From: Shinisaurus crocodilurus
Lineage: Eukaryota > Chordata > Lepidosauria > Squamata > Shinisauridae
Assembly: GCA_021292165.1 (NCBI GenBank)
Contig: JAHFWL010000963.1
Coordinates: forward strand, 25,949 to 89,948
Length of the DNA: 64,000 bases
Direction of reading: 5' to 3'
Below the pieces are notes generated by a model. It saw nothing but the letters and a program-made list of their open reading frames with translations, was not told the DNA's origin and did not search any database. A program made the position numbers and the translations under genes. Position 1 is the first letter of the stretch; every line of letters starts with the position of its first letter. Below, piece by piece: positions 23,011 through 31,994 of this stretch.

Positions 23011-23772
23011 TATAAGAAGATTTGAGTTGTATTTGTAGCCTTTTGTTTATTATTATGACTAAGTACATTGTTGCTCCCCATTTACATAATCCATTTATAC
23101 AGGAGCTGCCTATTTCTACAGCACCATTGGGGGTTTTTGCCAGTCATTTCAAGCCATTTCCCCCCACAATGCATTGGCTGGATAATGTTATATGTTATGT
23201 AGTATCATTCCAGATGCACTGTAGTAAACATTATTGTTGTTGTTGTTGTCGTCGTCGTCATCATCATCTTTATTTGTTTGTTTGTTTGTTTATTTATTTA
23301 TTTTAAAAGATGGTGGACTCACTGACCATTGGGGGCTGACATCTTTTTTTTCTAACAGTGCATTCGGAATGCTGCTACTTCATGATGTGGCATCATTCAA
23401 TTGACACATTGAAGAAGAAAATGGTGGTTTGCTGGCTGCTGGCTGCTGCTGCTCTACTTGTGTAAAAGGAAGGAAGGAAGGAAGGGAAAGGAAAGGAAAG
23501 GAAGGGAAAGGAAAGGGAAAAGCTTTAAGAAGGATGTTGCTGACCTGCCTTTTCTGGTAAGCCACACACACACCCCATTTCTAATATATTTTTTAAAATT
23601 CCTAGGCCCCAATAAATTCATGTTTTTCTCACACTTCCCCAGCCCCGCAAAAGTGCCAAAAATTTAAACACCAAATGCTTTGGCCTGGTGCTTTCACTAT
23701 CTAACCATTTTAAATGGAGATGCCAGACTTCGAAACTGGGACCTTATTATGCAATGCATGTGCTCTGTCACT
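23011..23772. other. Stretch with simple repeats and a tRNA-SINE head remnant
   Basis: GTT/GTC/ATC runs at 23234-23262, TTTG/TTTA at 23270-23302, and a GGAA/GGGAAA array at 23467-23522. 23714-23772 carries GATGCCAGACTTCGAAACTG and ATGTGCTCTGTCACTGA, the reversed tRNA-like head of a squamate SINE. Confidence 0.55.
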
Positions 23773-23864
23773 GAGGGCTTGTTCGCACGACACGGGAACC
23801 GCAAGTCCCCCACGGTTCCCGTGTCATGTGCACGCCGACCGGGGGTGCCCCTGCGGGACAGCCG

Positions 23865-24598
23865 CTGTTTTTGGGACTGTTTTTGGGACTGTGAAAAGGC
23901 AAGCAGGCTCCCAGAGAGCGAGCGAACAGAGCGAGCGAACAGGGAGAGCAAACAGGAGTTTGGCAGCGGAGTAGTAAAACAACAAGTGCTGCAAGGGAAA
24001 GGCGTGGCCTGAGAGCTCATTCTGTTGAGCAGAAGCTCCTGCTGACTGCAACTACCTGAGGCTGATTGCAGCTGATTGATTGCAGGAAGTGGGGCTGATT
24101 GCAGGGCGTGGCCTGGGAGCTCATTCTGTTCCTGACTCCCAGCTGAGCAGCAGCACAACAGGAGAGAGGCTCCAGCTGTTTTTGGGACTGTTTTTGGGAC
24201 TGTGAAAAGGCAAGCAGGCTCCCAGAGAGCGAGCGAACAGAGCGAGCGAACAGGGAGAGCAAACAGGAGTTTGGCAGTGGAGTAGTAAAACAACAAGTGC
24301 TGCAAGGGAAAGGCGTGGCCTGAGAGCTCATTCTGTTGAGCAGAAGCTCCTGCTGACTGCAACTACCTGGGGCTGATTGCAGCTGATTGATTGCAGGAAG
24401 TGGGGCTGATTGCAGGGCGTGGCCTGGGAGCTCATTCTGTTCCTGACTCCCAGCTGAGCAGCAGCACAACAGGAGAGAGGCTCCAGCTGTTTTTGGGACT
24501 GTTTTTGGGACTGTGAAAAGGCAAGCAGGCTCCCAGAGAGCGAGCGAACAGAGCGAGCGCACAGGGAGAGCAAACAGGAGTTTGGCAGCGGAGTTCGG
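23865..24598 (+). repeat. Tandem 311-bp monomers in the CR1 5' region
   Basis: The motif CTGTTTTTGGGACTG starts at 23865, 24176 and 24487, exactly 311 bp apart. Two full units and about 112 bp of a third are present, and the two full copies differ by only a few bases. Each unit holds an internal near-duplicate around GCGTGGCCTG(A/G)GAGCTCATT. The arrangement resembles the promoter monomers of rodent L1 elements; a promoter role here is inference. Confidence 0.85.
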
Positions 24599-24716
24599 CA
24601 GGGGAGGTCAAGGGGGAGGTCCCTAAAAAAAAAACAAAAAAACAAACAAACAAACAAACAAACAAACACACACACACACACATATATATATTCTAGGAAG
24701 ACAGAAACAGAGCACT
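24599..24716 (+). promoter_or_regulatory. CR1 5' leader before ORF1
   Basis: After the partial third monomer there is a purine-rich stretch, then an AAAC repeat, an AC repeat and a short AT repeat (about 24627-24690), before the ORF1 start codon. The motif GGAAGACAGAAACAGAG recalls the GGAAGACAGAAAC found in ORF2. No initiator or TATA box can be assigned. Confidence 0.6.
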
Positions 24717-25745
24717 ATGGAAGGAAAGGACTCAGCAGTGGTGGTGACCTGCAAGGGGTGTGCAATGTTTGTTTTCCTGCCGGAGATCAACATGGCCTAC
24801 ACATGCAACAAGTGCAAGCTGGTCACGCTGTTGGAAGAAAAGGTCAGAGGACTGGAGCAGCAAGTGTCAACCCTCAGGAGCATTAGAGAAAGTGAGGAGT
24901 TCTTAGACAGAACGGTGGATCTACAGCACCAAAGCACAGTACAGGAGCCAGAAGGGCAACTGCAGGATGAGGCGGAGTCAGAGACTGCAGAGGCAAGGGA
25001 AAATAACACAGGGGGAACTCCCTGGAAAAGGGTGACTGTTAGGAGCAGAAGAACTACAAGACACTCTGCGCCTGTGGAAGCAGTGGAGCTATGGAACCGC
25101 TTCCATGTACTTGAGGACGAGAGCAGAGGACAGCCTGCAGAGGACGGATTACCGGGCACCCAACGTGACAGCGAGCAAGAGGCTGAGGGTCAGTCAAGTG
25201 GAGGAAATCGAACCAAGGCCTACAGCAAGAGGAAGAGAAGAGTACTCGTAGTGGGAGACTCCCTCCTGCGGGGGATCGAAGCCAAAGTATGTCGCGAAGA
25301 CCCATGGACTCGCCAGGTGTGCTGTCTCCCTGGGGCACGGATTAAGGATGTGACAGAACAGCTGCCGAGGCTCATGCAGCCCACCGACACATACCCCTTT
25401 CTTCTCTTCCACGTGGGTACAAATGATACTGCCAAGCGGAGTTACAAAGAAATCACGGCAGACTTTGAAGAGCTGGGAAGGGAACTCAAGAACTTCGGGG
25501 CCCAGATAGTTTTCTCATCCATCCTTCCAGTACTTGGAAGAGGCATAGAAAGGGAAAGAAAAATACTGCGAGTGAATGACTGGCTACGAAGGTGGAGCCG
25601 ACGTGAGGGATTTGGATTCTGGGACCACGGGCTACACTTCCTGGAAGATGGACTGCTGGCAAAGGATGGGTTGCACCTCACAAGGACTGGGAAGAATGTG
25701 TTTGGACACAGCATGAGGAACTTAATCAGGAGGGCTTTAAACTGA
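24717..25745 (+). CDS. CR1 ORF1 protein with zinc-binding motif and SGNH esterase domain
   Basis: A 342-residue frame. Residues 12-33 carry a four-cysteine motif (CKGC and CNKC), followed by a coiled-coil-like stretch to about 60 and an acidic, Glu/Gln-rich linker. From about 175 an SGNH/GDSL hydrolase-like domain is visible: VVGDSLLRG (Ser182), PGARI, HVGTND (Asn236) and a C-terminal DGLHL with Asp317 and His320. CR1 ORF1 proteins with esterase domains are known; they bind RNA and may act on lipids. The start chosen is the first ATG and puts the cysteine motif at the N terminus. The gap to ORF2 is 38 bp. Confidence 0.88.
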   Translation: MEGKDSAVVVTCKGCAMFVFLPEINMAYTCNKCKLVTLLEEKVRGLEQQVSTLRSIRESEEFLDRTVDLQHQSTVQEPEGQLQDEAESETAEARENNTGGTPWKRVTVRSRRTTRHSAPVEAVELWNRFHVLEDESRGQPAEDGLPGTQRDSEQEAEGQSSGGNRTKAYSKRKRRVLVVGDSLLRGIEAKVCREDPWTRQVCCLPGARIKDVTEQLPRLMQPTDTYPFLLFHVGTNDTAKRSYKEITADFEELGRELKNFGAQIVFSSILPVLGRGIERERKILRVNDWLRRWSRREGFGFWDHGLHFLEDGLLAKDGLHLTRTGKNVFGHSMRNLIRRALN

Positions 25746-25783
25746 ATCCAACAGGGGAGGGAGACATAAACTCGGGGGTACCA

Positions 25784-28654
25784 ATGGAAGAAGGCCTCTA
25801 TGCCACAACGGAGAGAACAGCTCCAGCGGTGCCCATTGATAGTCTACCACAAAATGTAGGGGGAAAGTCGGACTATAAAGCACATAGTCTTCAATGTCTC
25901 TATACTAATGCCCAGAGTATGGGCAATAAACAAGACGAACTTGAACTCTTGATACATGAGGGCAGGTACGACTTGATAGGGATAACTGAAACCTGGTGGG
26001 ATGACTCCCATGACTGGAATACAGCAATTGAAGGGCATAACTTGTTCAAAAGGAACAGAAGCAACAGAAAGGGAGGTGGAGTTGCACTGTATGTTAAAAA
26101 TACGTATCTCTGCACAGAGATACAGGAAGAGGAGCTTGGCAGCCCCATTGAGAGCATCTGGGTTAAAATAAAGGGGGCAAAGAATAAAACGAACATGGCG
26201 GTTGGAGTCTACTACCGACCACCCAATCAAGGAGAAGATGAGGATGGAACTTTTGAAAAGCAAATTGCCATTGTTTCAAGGAGGCACGATGTGGTAGTAA
26301 TGGGAGACTTCAATTTCCCTGATATCTGTTGGGAGACTTATTCAGCCAAACATGGCCCCTCCAAGAAATTCCTGACCTGTGTTGCTGATAACTTCCTCCT
26401 ACAGAAAGTGGAGGAAGGAACTAGAGGATCGGCTATCCTTGACCTGATTCTAACCAACAGAGACGAGTTAGTGGATAAAGTGGCAGTTTCGGGAACTCTG
26501 GGGGAAAGTGACCATGTTATACTAGAGTTCTTGATTCTAACAGAAGCAAAAGCTGAGTGTAGCCAAACACGTACCCTGGATTTTAGGAAAGCCAATTTTA
26601 ACAAACTCAGAACAATGATTAGTAAGATCCCATGGCAAGTGACTCTCACGAGAAAGGGAGCCCAGGAGGGGTGGGAGTTTTTAAAGAAGGAAATTTTAAA
26701 GGCACAATTGCAAACAATTCCCACAAGGAAAAAAGGCAGAGGGCAACAGAAAAAGCCAATGTGGCTTCACAATAAACTCAAAGATGACCTGAAAACAAAA
26801 AAGGACACGTATAGGAAGTGGAAGGAAGGACAGGCTACAGGGGAAGAGTACAGGCAGGTAGCACAGAACTGCAGGAATAGTGTCAGGAAGGCTAAAGCTG
26901 AGAATGAGCTAAGGTTAGCGAGGAATGCTAAAAGCAACAAAAAAGCTTTCTTCAGATACATGCACAGTAAAAGACAGAAGAAAGAACTGGTGGTTCAACT
27001 ACGCAATGAGGATGGCAAATTGATAACAGAAGACAAAGAAAAGGCAGAAGTGTTCAATTCCTACTTCGGCTCGGTCTTCTCCCAAAAGAGGGTCTATGAC
27101 CCCCCTGGCAAACCTGAAGTGCAGACTGAAGGGGCAGAATTGCAGCTTGAGATTGATAGGCAAATGGTCAAGGAGCACCTGATTACTCTGAACGAGTTTA
27201 AATCTCCAGGGCCTGATGAGCTGCATCCTAGAGTAATAAAGGAACTGGCAGAAGAACTCTCAGAACCACTGTCTATTATCTATGAGAAATCATGGAGGAC
27301 AGGTGAAGTGCCAGACGACTGGAGGAGGGCAAATGTTGTTCCCATCTTCAAAAAGGGCAAGAAGGAGGAACCTGGGAACTATAGGCCAGTCAGTCTGACA
27401 TCAATCCATGGGAAGATTTTTGAGCAGATTATAAAGAAGTCAGTCTGCAAGCACCTTGAAAACAATGCAGTGATTACTAGAAGCCAGCATGGATTTGTCA
27501 AGAACAAATCCTGTCAGACTAATCTGATCTCATTTTTTGATCGGGTAACCTCCCTTGTGGACTGTGGGAATGCTGTGGACATTATATATCTGGACTTCAG
27601 CAAAGCTTTCGACAAAGTGCCTCATGATATCCTGATTAGTAAGCTAGCTAAGAGTGGGCTAGATGGAACAACTATCAGGTGGATCCACAATTGGCTAAAG
27701 AATCGGACTCAAAGAGTGCTTATCAATGGTTCCTTCTCAAACTGGGGAGAGGTAACGAGCGGGGTACCACAGGGCTCGGTCCTGGGCCCGGTGCTCTTCA
27801 ACATTTTTATTAATGACTTGGATGAGGAGGTACAGGGAATGCTTATCAAATTTGCAGATGACACAAAGTTGGGTGGAACAGCTAATACTCTGGAAGACAG
27901 AAACAAAATTCAAAGTGACCTCGATAGGCTGGAGCGCTGGGCCGAAAACAACAGAATGAAATTTAATAGGGATAAATGCCAAGTGCTGCACCTAGGGAGA
28001 GGAAACCAAATGCAGAGTTACAGAATGGGGGACACTTGGCTCAACAATACTACAAGTGAGAAGGATCTTGGAATTGTGGTAGATCACAAACTGAATATGA
28101 GCCAGCAATGCGATGTGGCTGCAAAGAAGGCAAATGCTATTTTGGGCTGTATTAATAGAAGTATAGCTTCCAAATCGCGGGAAGTGATAATTCCCCTTTA
28201 CTCGGCACTGGTTAGGCCTCATCTTGAGTACTGCGTCCAGTTCTGGGCACCTCACTTTAAGAAGGACATAGACAAACTGGAGAGGGTTCAGAGGAGGGCA
28301 ACAAGGATGATAAAGGGACTGGAAACAAGGCCCTATGAGGAGAGACTGAAAGAACTGGGCATGTTTAGCCTTCAGAAGAGGAGACTGAGGGGAGATATGA
28401 TCGCACTCTTCCAGTATTTGAAGGGATGTCACACAGAGGAGGGCAAAGATCTCTTCTCGTTCATCCCAGTTTGCAGGACACGGAATAATGGGCTCAAGTT
28501 ACAGGAACCTAGATTCCACCTAAACATCAGGAAAAATTTCCTGACTGTCAGAGCAATAAGACAATGGAATCAACTACCTAGGGAGGTGGTGGGCTCTCCC
28601 AGTCTGGAGGCATTCAAGGTGCAGCTGGACAGACATCTGTCAGAGATGCTTTGA
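25784..28654 (+). CDS. CR1 ORF2: endonuclease and reverse transcriptase
   Basis: A 956-residue frame. The APE-type endonuclease occupies roughly residues 35-250: TNAQSMGNK (Asn42), GITETWW (Glu69), GVYYRPP, GDFN (174-177), ILDLILTN and the terminal SDH (242-244). The reverse transcriptase follows: [43 protein letters not shown] and the catalytic FADD at about 690-693. The C-terminal region includes LVRPHLEYCVQFW and RHLSEML. All catalytic residues I can check are present. The frame is also open upstream of this ATG across the end of ORF1, so the true start, or a coupled reinitiation, cannot be settled by eye. Confidence 0.93.
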   Translation: MEEGLYATTERTAPAVPIDSLPQNVGGKSDYKAHSLQCLYTNAQSMGNKQDELELLIHEGRYDLIGITETWWDDSHDWNTAIEGHNLFKRNRSNRKGGGVALYVKNTYLCTEIQEEELGSPIESIWVKIKGAKNKTNMAVGVYYRPPNQGEDEDGTFEKQIAIVSRRHDVVVMGDFNFPDICWETYSAKHGPSKKFLTCVADNFLLQKVEEGTRGSAILDLILTNRDELVDKVAVSGTLGESDHVILEFLILTEAKAECSQTRTLDFRKANFNKLRTMISKIPWQVTLTRKGAQEGWEFLKKEILKAQLQTIPTRKKGRGQQKKPMWLHNKLKDDLKTKKDTYRKWKEGQATGEEYRQVAQNCRNSVRKAKAENELRLARNAKSNKKAFFRYMHSKRQKKELVVQLRNEDGKLITEDKEKAEVFNSYFGSVFSQKRVYDPPGKPEVQTEGAELQLEIDRQMVKEHLITLNEFKSPGPDELHPRVIKELAEELSEPLSIIYEKSWRTGEVPDDWRRANVVPIFKKGKKEEPGNYRPVSLTSIHGKIFEQIIKKSVCKHLENNAVITRSQHGFVKNKSCQTNLISFFDRVTSLVDCGNAVDIIYLDFSKAFDKVPHDILISKLAKSGLDGTTIRWIHNWLKNRTQRVLINGSFSNWGEVTSGVPQGSVLGPVLFNIFINDLDEEVQGMLIKFADDTKLGGTANTLEDRNKIQSDLDRLERWAENNRMKFNRDKCQVLHLGRGNQMQSYRMGDTWLNNTTSEKDLGIVVDHKLNMSQQCDVAAKKANAILGCINRSIASKSREVIIPLYSALVRPHLEYCVQFWAPHFKKDIDKLERVQRRATRMIKGLETRPYEERLKELGMFSLQKRRLRGDMIALFQYLKGCHTEEGKDLFSFIPVCRTRNNGLKLQEPRFHLNIRKNFLTVRAIRQWNQLPREVVGSPSLEAFKVQLDRHLSEML

Positions 28655-28755
28655 CCTGGATTCCTGCATTGAGCAGGGGGTTGGACTCGATGGCCTTGTA
28701 GGCCCCTTCCAACTCTACTTTTCTATGATTCTATGATTCTATGATTCTATGAAAG
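28655..28755 (+). other. CR1 3' UTR and octamer tail
   Basis: About 100 bp after the ORF2 stop contain GGGGGTTGGACTCGATGGCC and end in tandem TATGATTC/ATTCTATG units. This tail is recognised by the CR1 reverse transcriptase in the family, and the same sequence forms the 3' half of the three 5S-headed SINEs. Confidence 0.85.
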
Positions 28756-28802
28756 TGACCATGGTCGGTAGAGGGGTAAGCCCCTACCGCGTGTGGTCAC
28801 TG
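28752..28802. other. Imperfect stem-loop beside the CR1 tail
   Basis: AGTGACC at the left pairs with GGTCACT at the right, and CGGTAG/GGGG pairs with CCCCTACCG inside. The structure belongs to the GC-rich host element and starts where the CR1 octamer tail ends. Confidence 0.6.
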
Positions 28803-29082
28803 TGCCATCCGAACAGCGGGCGGCCATCCCGCGGGGTCCCCACAGAGACGGCAGCCCAGAGCGGCCAGAGCCGCTGCTGCTCCAGCCTGTAGGGGCAAAC
28901 AGCCCCTCTGGGCATCCCAGGGCCCCACCCCCTAGCGCCGGGAGGCCTGCACTGCGGTGCGGGGACTACGGAGTCTGCCCATGCGCGTGGGGCACTGGTG
29001 GTGTGCGGCGCCCCTCCGGACCCCACGGACGGCCCCGTGGTTCCTCCCCCGCCGGCAGCCTGGGTCGTGTGAACCAGCCCAG

Positions 29083-29450
29083 AGTTATGGGTACTCCACT
29101 GTACTGAATGTACAGTGGTGTTGTAACCACTGGAGCCTTCCCCTGCAGTGGTGTAAATATGAAAGCCCTATTAATGGGGTGTTCTGGGTTTATTTAGCAA
29201 AAGCACACAGAGCTTTGGATCATGGACATTAATAACTAGTGGATTGGTCAAAAGAGTGAGGAAAAGAGGTTGGCATAGAACTGGTTCACTCTCTGCCATA
29301 CAGAATCCATCAAATAACTTTCAAAAAATACCCACAGTTAGATAAATGTGAAAATGATTCATCTGAATAGGTCAACCACACAGCTTGCTCAAAGATAATC
29401 CTCTGAACTGGATTTATCTAGGAACCTATCTTAAGCACAAGGGATCATAC
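29083..29450. other. Short intronic stretch
   Basis: A perfect 9-bp inverted repeat (CCACTGTAC, 29096-29104, with GTACAGTGG, 29110-29118) is the only feature seen. Confidence 0.5.
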
Positions 29451-29558
29451 CTGGGCAGTCTTTGAAATACGCAGATAAAACTTTTTCATATATATATGCA
29501 TCCATAAGAATCTCTCCAAAAGTCATCCTCTGGATGCAAAATATTATTTCAGAACTGG
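29451..29558 (-). CDS. Candidate internal exon of the minus-strand host gene
   Basis: The acceptor (CCAACTATTACAG) and donor (CCCAG|GTATGA) are both good. The 108-nt exon enters with CC, which with the preceding C makes Pro, and leaves one base. Its 35 full codons include CIQRMTFGEILMDAYIYEKV. All the phases agree with the neighbours at 29860-29977 and 17410-17563. The intron downstream of it is about 11.9 kb and contains the intact CR1 in antisense orientation. Confidence 0.7.
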
Positions 29559-29859
29559 CTGTAATAGTTGGTTTGGGATGTTGAAGAGAGAGTCAAACAA
29601 AATTGTTGCAATAGGAATGAACATAGTACAAATAGCATTCCCTTAGACGTATAACAATCCATTATATGATATTCTTCAAAGTCCAGGTCTCACATTAATT
29701 TTGCATGTAGTAAAGCCACATTGATCATTAAACAATGTGGACATGTCTTCTAATTCCTGAATATTCAGCAAAACGAATGCTTTCCAGGTTTTGGTATATC
29801 TCAAAGCACACCAGGGAACAGTTTATTCAGGAAACGTTAAAATGATCATGAAAACTCAC

Positions 29860-29977
29860 GATATTCAAAAGGCTTTCTAGGAATATTTGGAACATAATTA
29901 CAATGCAACATCAAAGATGTATGTGAGAATATAGCTTTAAATCCACTAAGGAATGCATGCTTGGTTCCAGAGGAATT
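29860..29977 (-). CDS. Candidate internal exon of the minus-strand host gene
   Basis: This 118-nt exon follows an acceptor ending GTACTTTGTAG and ends TATC|GTGAGT, a near-consensus donor. It enters in phase 0 and leaves one base. Its 39 codons include MLHCNYVPNIPRKPFEY. A stop codon sits immediately upstream in frame (the TAG of the acceptor itself), so the frame is open only over the exon. The intron to the next exon is about 300 bp. Confidence 0.7.
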
Positions 29978-30688
29978 CTACAAAGTACAATATTCTTATG
30001 TGAAAAGTCCTTTCATCTAGAGACTGCTAGTGTGTGTGTGCATGTGTGTTTTGCTCTGTACAACTGTAATTTAATTCAGTCAACTGAAAAATAAAGAATT
30101 TGTTATTTTCTGAGAGAAATTGAGTCTTTCAATTTTTCAACTCAATTTTCACATGGAAGGTATTACACACACACACACCAAATATTAATTGCATATTCAG
30201 TTTAGACTTTCTCAACTCAGAAAACCTCTCTGATAGATTGTCCCTCATCTATTATTTTTTTCTTTCATGCCTGCTGGAAGAAGGATATAACCCCATATTC
30301 AAGACAGAACCTGTTCAGAATTTAATCACAGTAGTGAGAAATGGATTATGTAATAAAGTATAAATAAGATTTCGTTCTCACAAACAGCAGATGAGGTAAT
30401 AAAACCTTTGATTCAACAGTACTACTTCAAAGCATAGGTGAGGGCTCATGTTATAGAATGGTCTTCCATCTGCTGTTAGTGGGAACTAGGCCTAATACTT
30501 GGCCATGAGTGTAATTCAGAAGTAGATGAGGGTGTTCAGGACCTTGGACAGCAATTAGTTTTGCTAGTCTGGGCAAGGCTTGAAATTGCTACTGAGATGC
30601 AAAGGAAGAAGCACACAGATCTGTTCCTCATTCTCTTGGTTTTTGAGTTCCTCTGTATACCTCCTTCTATTTCCCTACCTTCCCCCCA

Positions 30689-30725
<37 letters not shown>

Positions 30726-30880
30726 GCATGCAGAGACAGGATGGAAATAACGATTCCCCACCCCCACCCCCACCCCCACCCCCAGGTTCATCTGCCTCTG
30801 TTTAGTGGGCATGGATTTGGCAATAGAGCAGGTTATAATCAAGCAAAAGACTCTGCCTGCATAAAAACATTATGATTTAC
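29978..30880. other. Intron with microsatellites
   Basis: AC array at 30692-30723 and a CCCCCA array at 30758-30784. No exon or mobile element can be supported. Confidence 0.6.
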
Positions 30881-31044
30881 CATGTTCCCTGTTGTAATAC
30901 AACATGATACCCTATCACACAACTTTTGAATTCCTGCAGCATATTTAATGTGGGGCTTACAGTCCTGAGGAAGATAAGTCATTTCATTACCACCAATTGA
31001 TCCTTGAAGTTGGGGTTGATTTGTTCTTCCCTGTGAATTGTAGT
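30881..31044 (-). CDS. Candidate internal exon of the minus-strand host gene
   Basis: The frame ends in phase 0 at AACATG|GTAAAT, a good donor, and joins 29860-29977 in phase. The start is uncertain: an acceptor at 31045-31046 (TTGTAAAAG) gives 164 nt needing one upstream base, while CACAG at 31031-31032 gives 150 nt in phase 0. The peptide includes MTYLPQDCKPHIKYAAGIQK and CDRVSCCITTGNM. No family is recognised. Confidence 0.6.
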
Positions 31045-31670
31045 CTTTTACAAGATATACGATATAATGCCAATAGGTTTTTTCCCTCACTTTGCTATAT
31101 TAAATGGAGTATCGATTATATCTTTCTTTTATCTTTCTTTCTTATTCCTTAAATCTTTCAAACATTGAATTCCAAAGTGAATTATATTGGAACAGGGCCT
31201 CCCAGGGCTATTTGGAACTTTGCAATTTCAGAGAAATTCAGAATTGTGTTTCTATCATTTTCTTCATGTGTTATTACTCGGTTAATCATGAGAAACAGTT
31301 ATATCTTTGCAAGTTGACTTGAGGATGGGATTTCCAAGAGGAATAGTCTAGAGTAGATTTGTACATGCTATCAGACATGTTAGCTCATGTGGTTCCTTGT
31401 ATGACTCAGTAGTTCCTTGTATGTACAGGTAGTCTGGTGTGCAGCTGGAGCTTCCTGCATGAGCAAAGACTTCCTCCATTTCCATGTTGGGGATAGTTCC
31501 AAGTGAACATCCCCAATGAACATGGGAGTCTATCCCCAAAATTATGAACAAAAAGCTCTGATTTGTTCAAGAGTACATAGATCAGATTTTCCCATAATAC
31601 GAATACACACACACACACACACACACACCAATAAAAATTAAACATTTGATATGAAAATTAAATTAAAGAT
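31045..31670. repeat. Short intron sequence and AC array
   Basis: An AC microsatellite lies at 31603-31628. The candidate exon at 31427-31529 lies within this stretch; nothing else is recognised. Confidence 0.5.
31427..31529 (-). CDS. Possible exon upstream in the same host gene
   Basis: On the minus strand, 34 codons beginning TPMFIGDVHLELSPTWKWRK open directly after ATTTTGGGGATAG in phase 0. They could end at CCT|GTACAT, leaving one base that fits the 164-nt form of the next exon. Another donor 21 nt further on gives the same phase. Both donors are poor, so this is a candidate only. Confidence 0.3.
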
Positions 31671-31797
31671 AGGGTTAGATCCAGACTCTGTTAGCTGATA
31701 TTGGTTTCCACTGAAATTAATGGGACAAGTTATGATTAACTTGTCCCACTGATTTCAATAGGACTGAAGTTCAACAAACTTAGTCTGGAACCACCCC
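31671..31797. mobile_element. Palindromic MITE (GGTTGGATCCAGAC family)
   Basis: GGGTTAGATCCAGACTCTG pairs with the reversed end CTTAGTCTGGAACCACCCC. A perfect inner palindrome GGGACAAGTTA/TAACTTGTCCC lies at 31722-31747. Same family as 61959-62087. Confidence 0.75.
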
Positions 31798-31940
31798 ATT
31801 AAGCTATGTCTCTCAGTCCAAGTAACTACTACTGATGTTTGCCTTGTGCCCTGAATTGAATTTTACCCTTGTAGTTCAAATTCTTTGAGAGGCTATTAGG
31901 TAACTGCAGACATGTTCCATGGTTTTATGTAACCTCTTAC

Positions 31941-31994
31941 GTCTATGATCCTGCACCAATTGGAAAATCCATTATAATTGAATTTGCAGCTCAT
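31941..31994 (-). CDS. Possible short exon upstream in the same host gene
   Basis: An 18-codon stretch (MSCKFNYNGFSNWCRIID) lies between a good acceptor (TGCTATCTTTTTGAAG) and a strong donor (GAC|GTAAGA), phase 0 at both ends. The length is a multiple of three and fits the chain, but a 54-nt open stretch is weak evidence on its own. Confidence 0.3.

Larger units (their letters stand above)
23865..28755 (+). mobile_element. Full-length CR1 LINE with both ORFs intact
   Basis: The unit has a tandem-repeat 5' region, ORF1 at 24717-25745, ORF2 at 25784-28654 and a short 3' UTR ending in repeats of ATTCTATG, the CR1-type 3' end. CR1 elements move by target-primed reverse transcription and normally leave no target duplication; none is seen here. 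Both ORFs are unbroken and the near-identical copy at 1599-2455 suggests recent activity. It lies antisense in an intron of the proposed minus-strand gene and inside a GC-rich element (23773-29082). Confidence 0.9.
23773..29082. mobile_element. GC-rich inverted-repeat element split by the CR1 insertion
   Basis: The sequence left of the CR1 starts GAGGGCTTGTTCGCACGAC and the right side ends GTCGTGTGAACCAGCCCAG, which are imperfect inverted copies (about 16 of 19). The interior on both sides is unusually GC-rich (about 23810-23864 and 28756-29060) and includes a stem-loop at 28752-28802. This looks like a non-autonomous hAT-like element with CR1 inserted in it. I found no clear 8-bp duplication, so the boundaries are tentative. 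Confidence 0.45.

Noticed and set aside
23865..24598. A CRISPR-like array
   Set aside because: Units are 311 bp with no unique spacers, in a vertebrate LINE.
23697..24683. Long Ser/Leu-rich minus-strand frames
   Set aside because: They repeat the same peptide every 311 bp and are the antisense of the CR1 monomers.
25844..28432. Antisense frames opposite CR1 ORF2
   Set aside because: Shadows of the sense codons; the same shadow recurs at 1702-2142 opposite the truncated copy.
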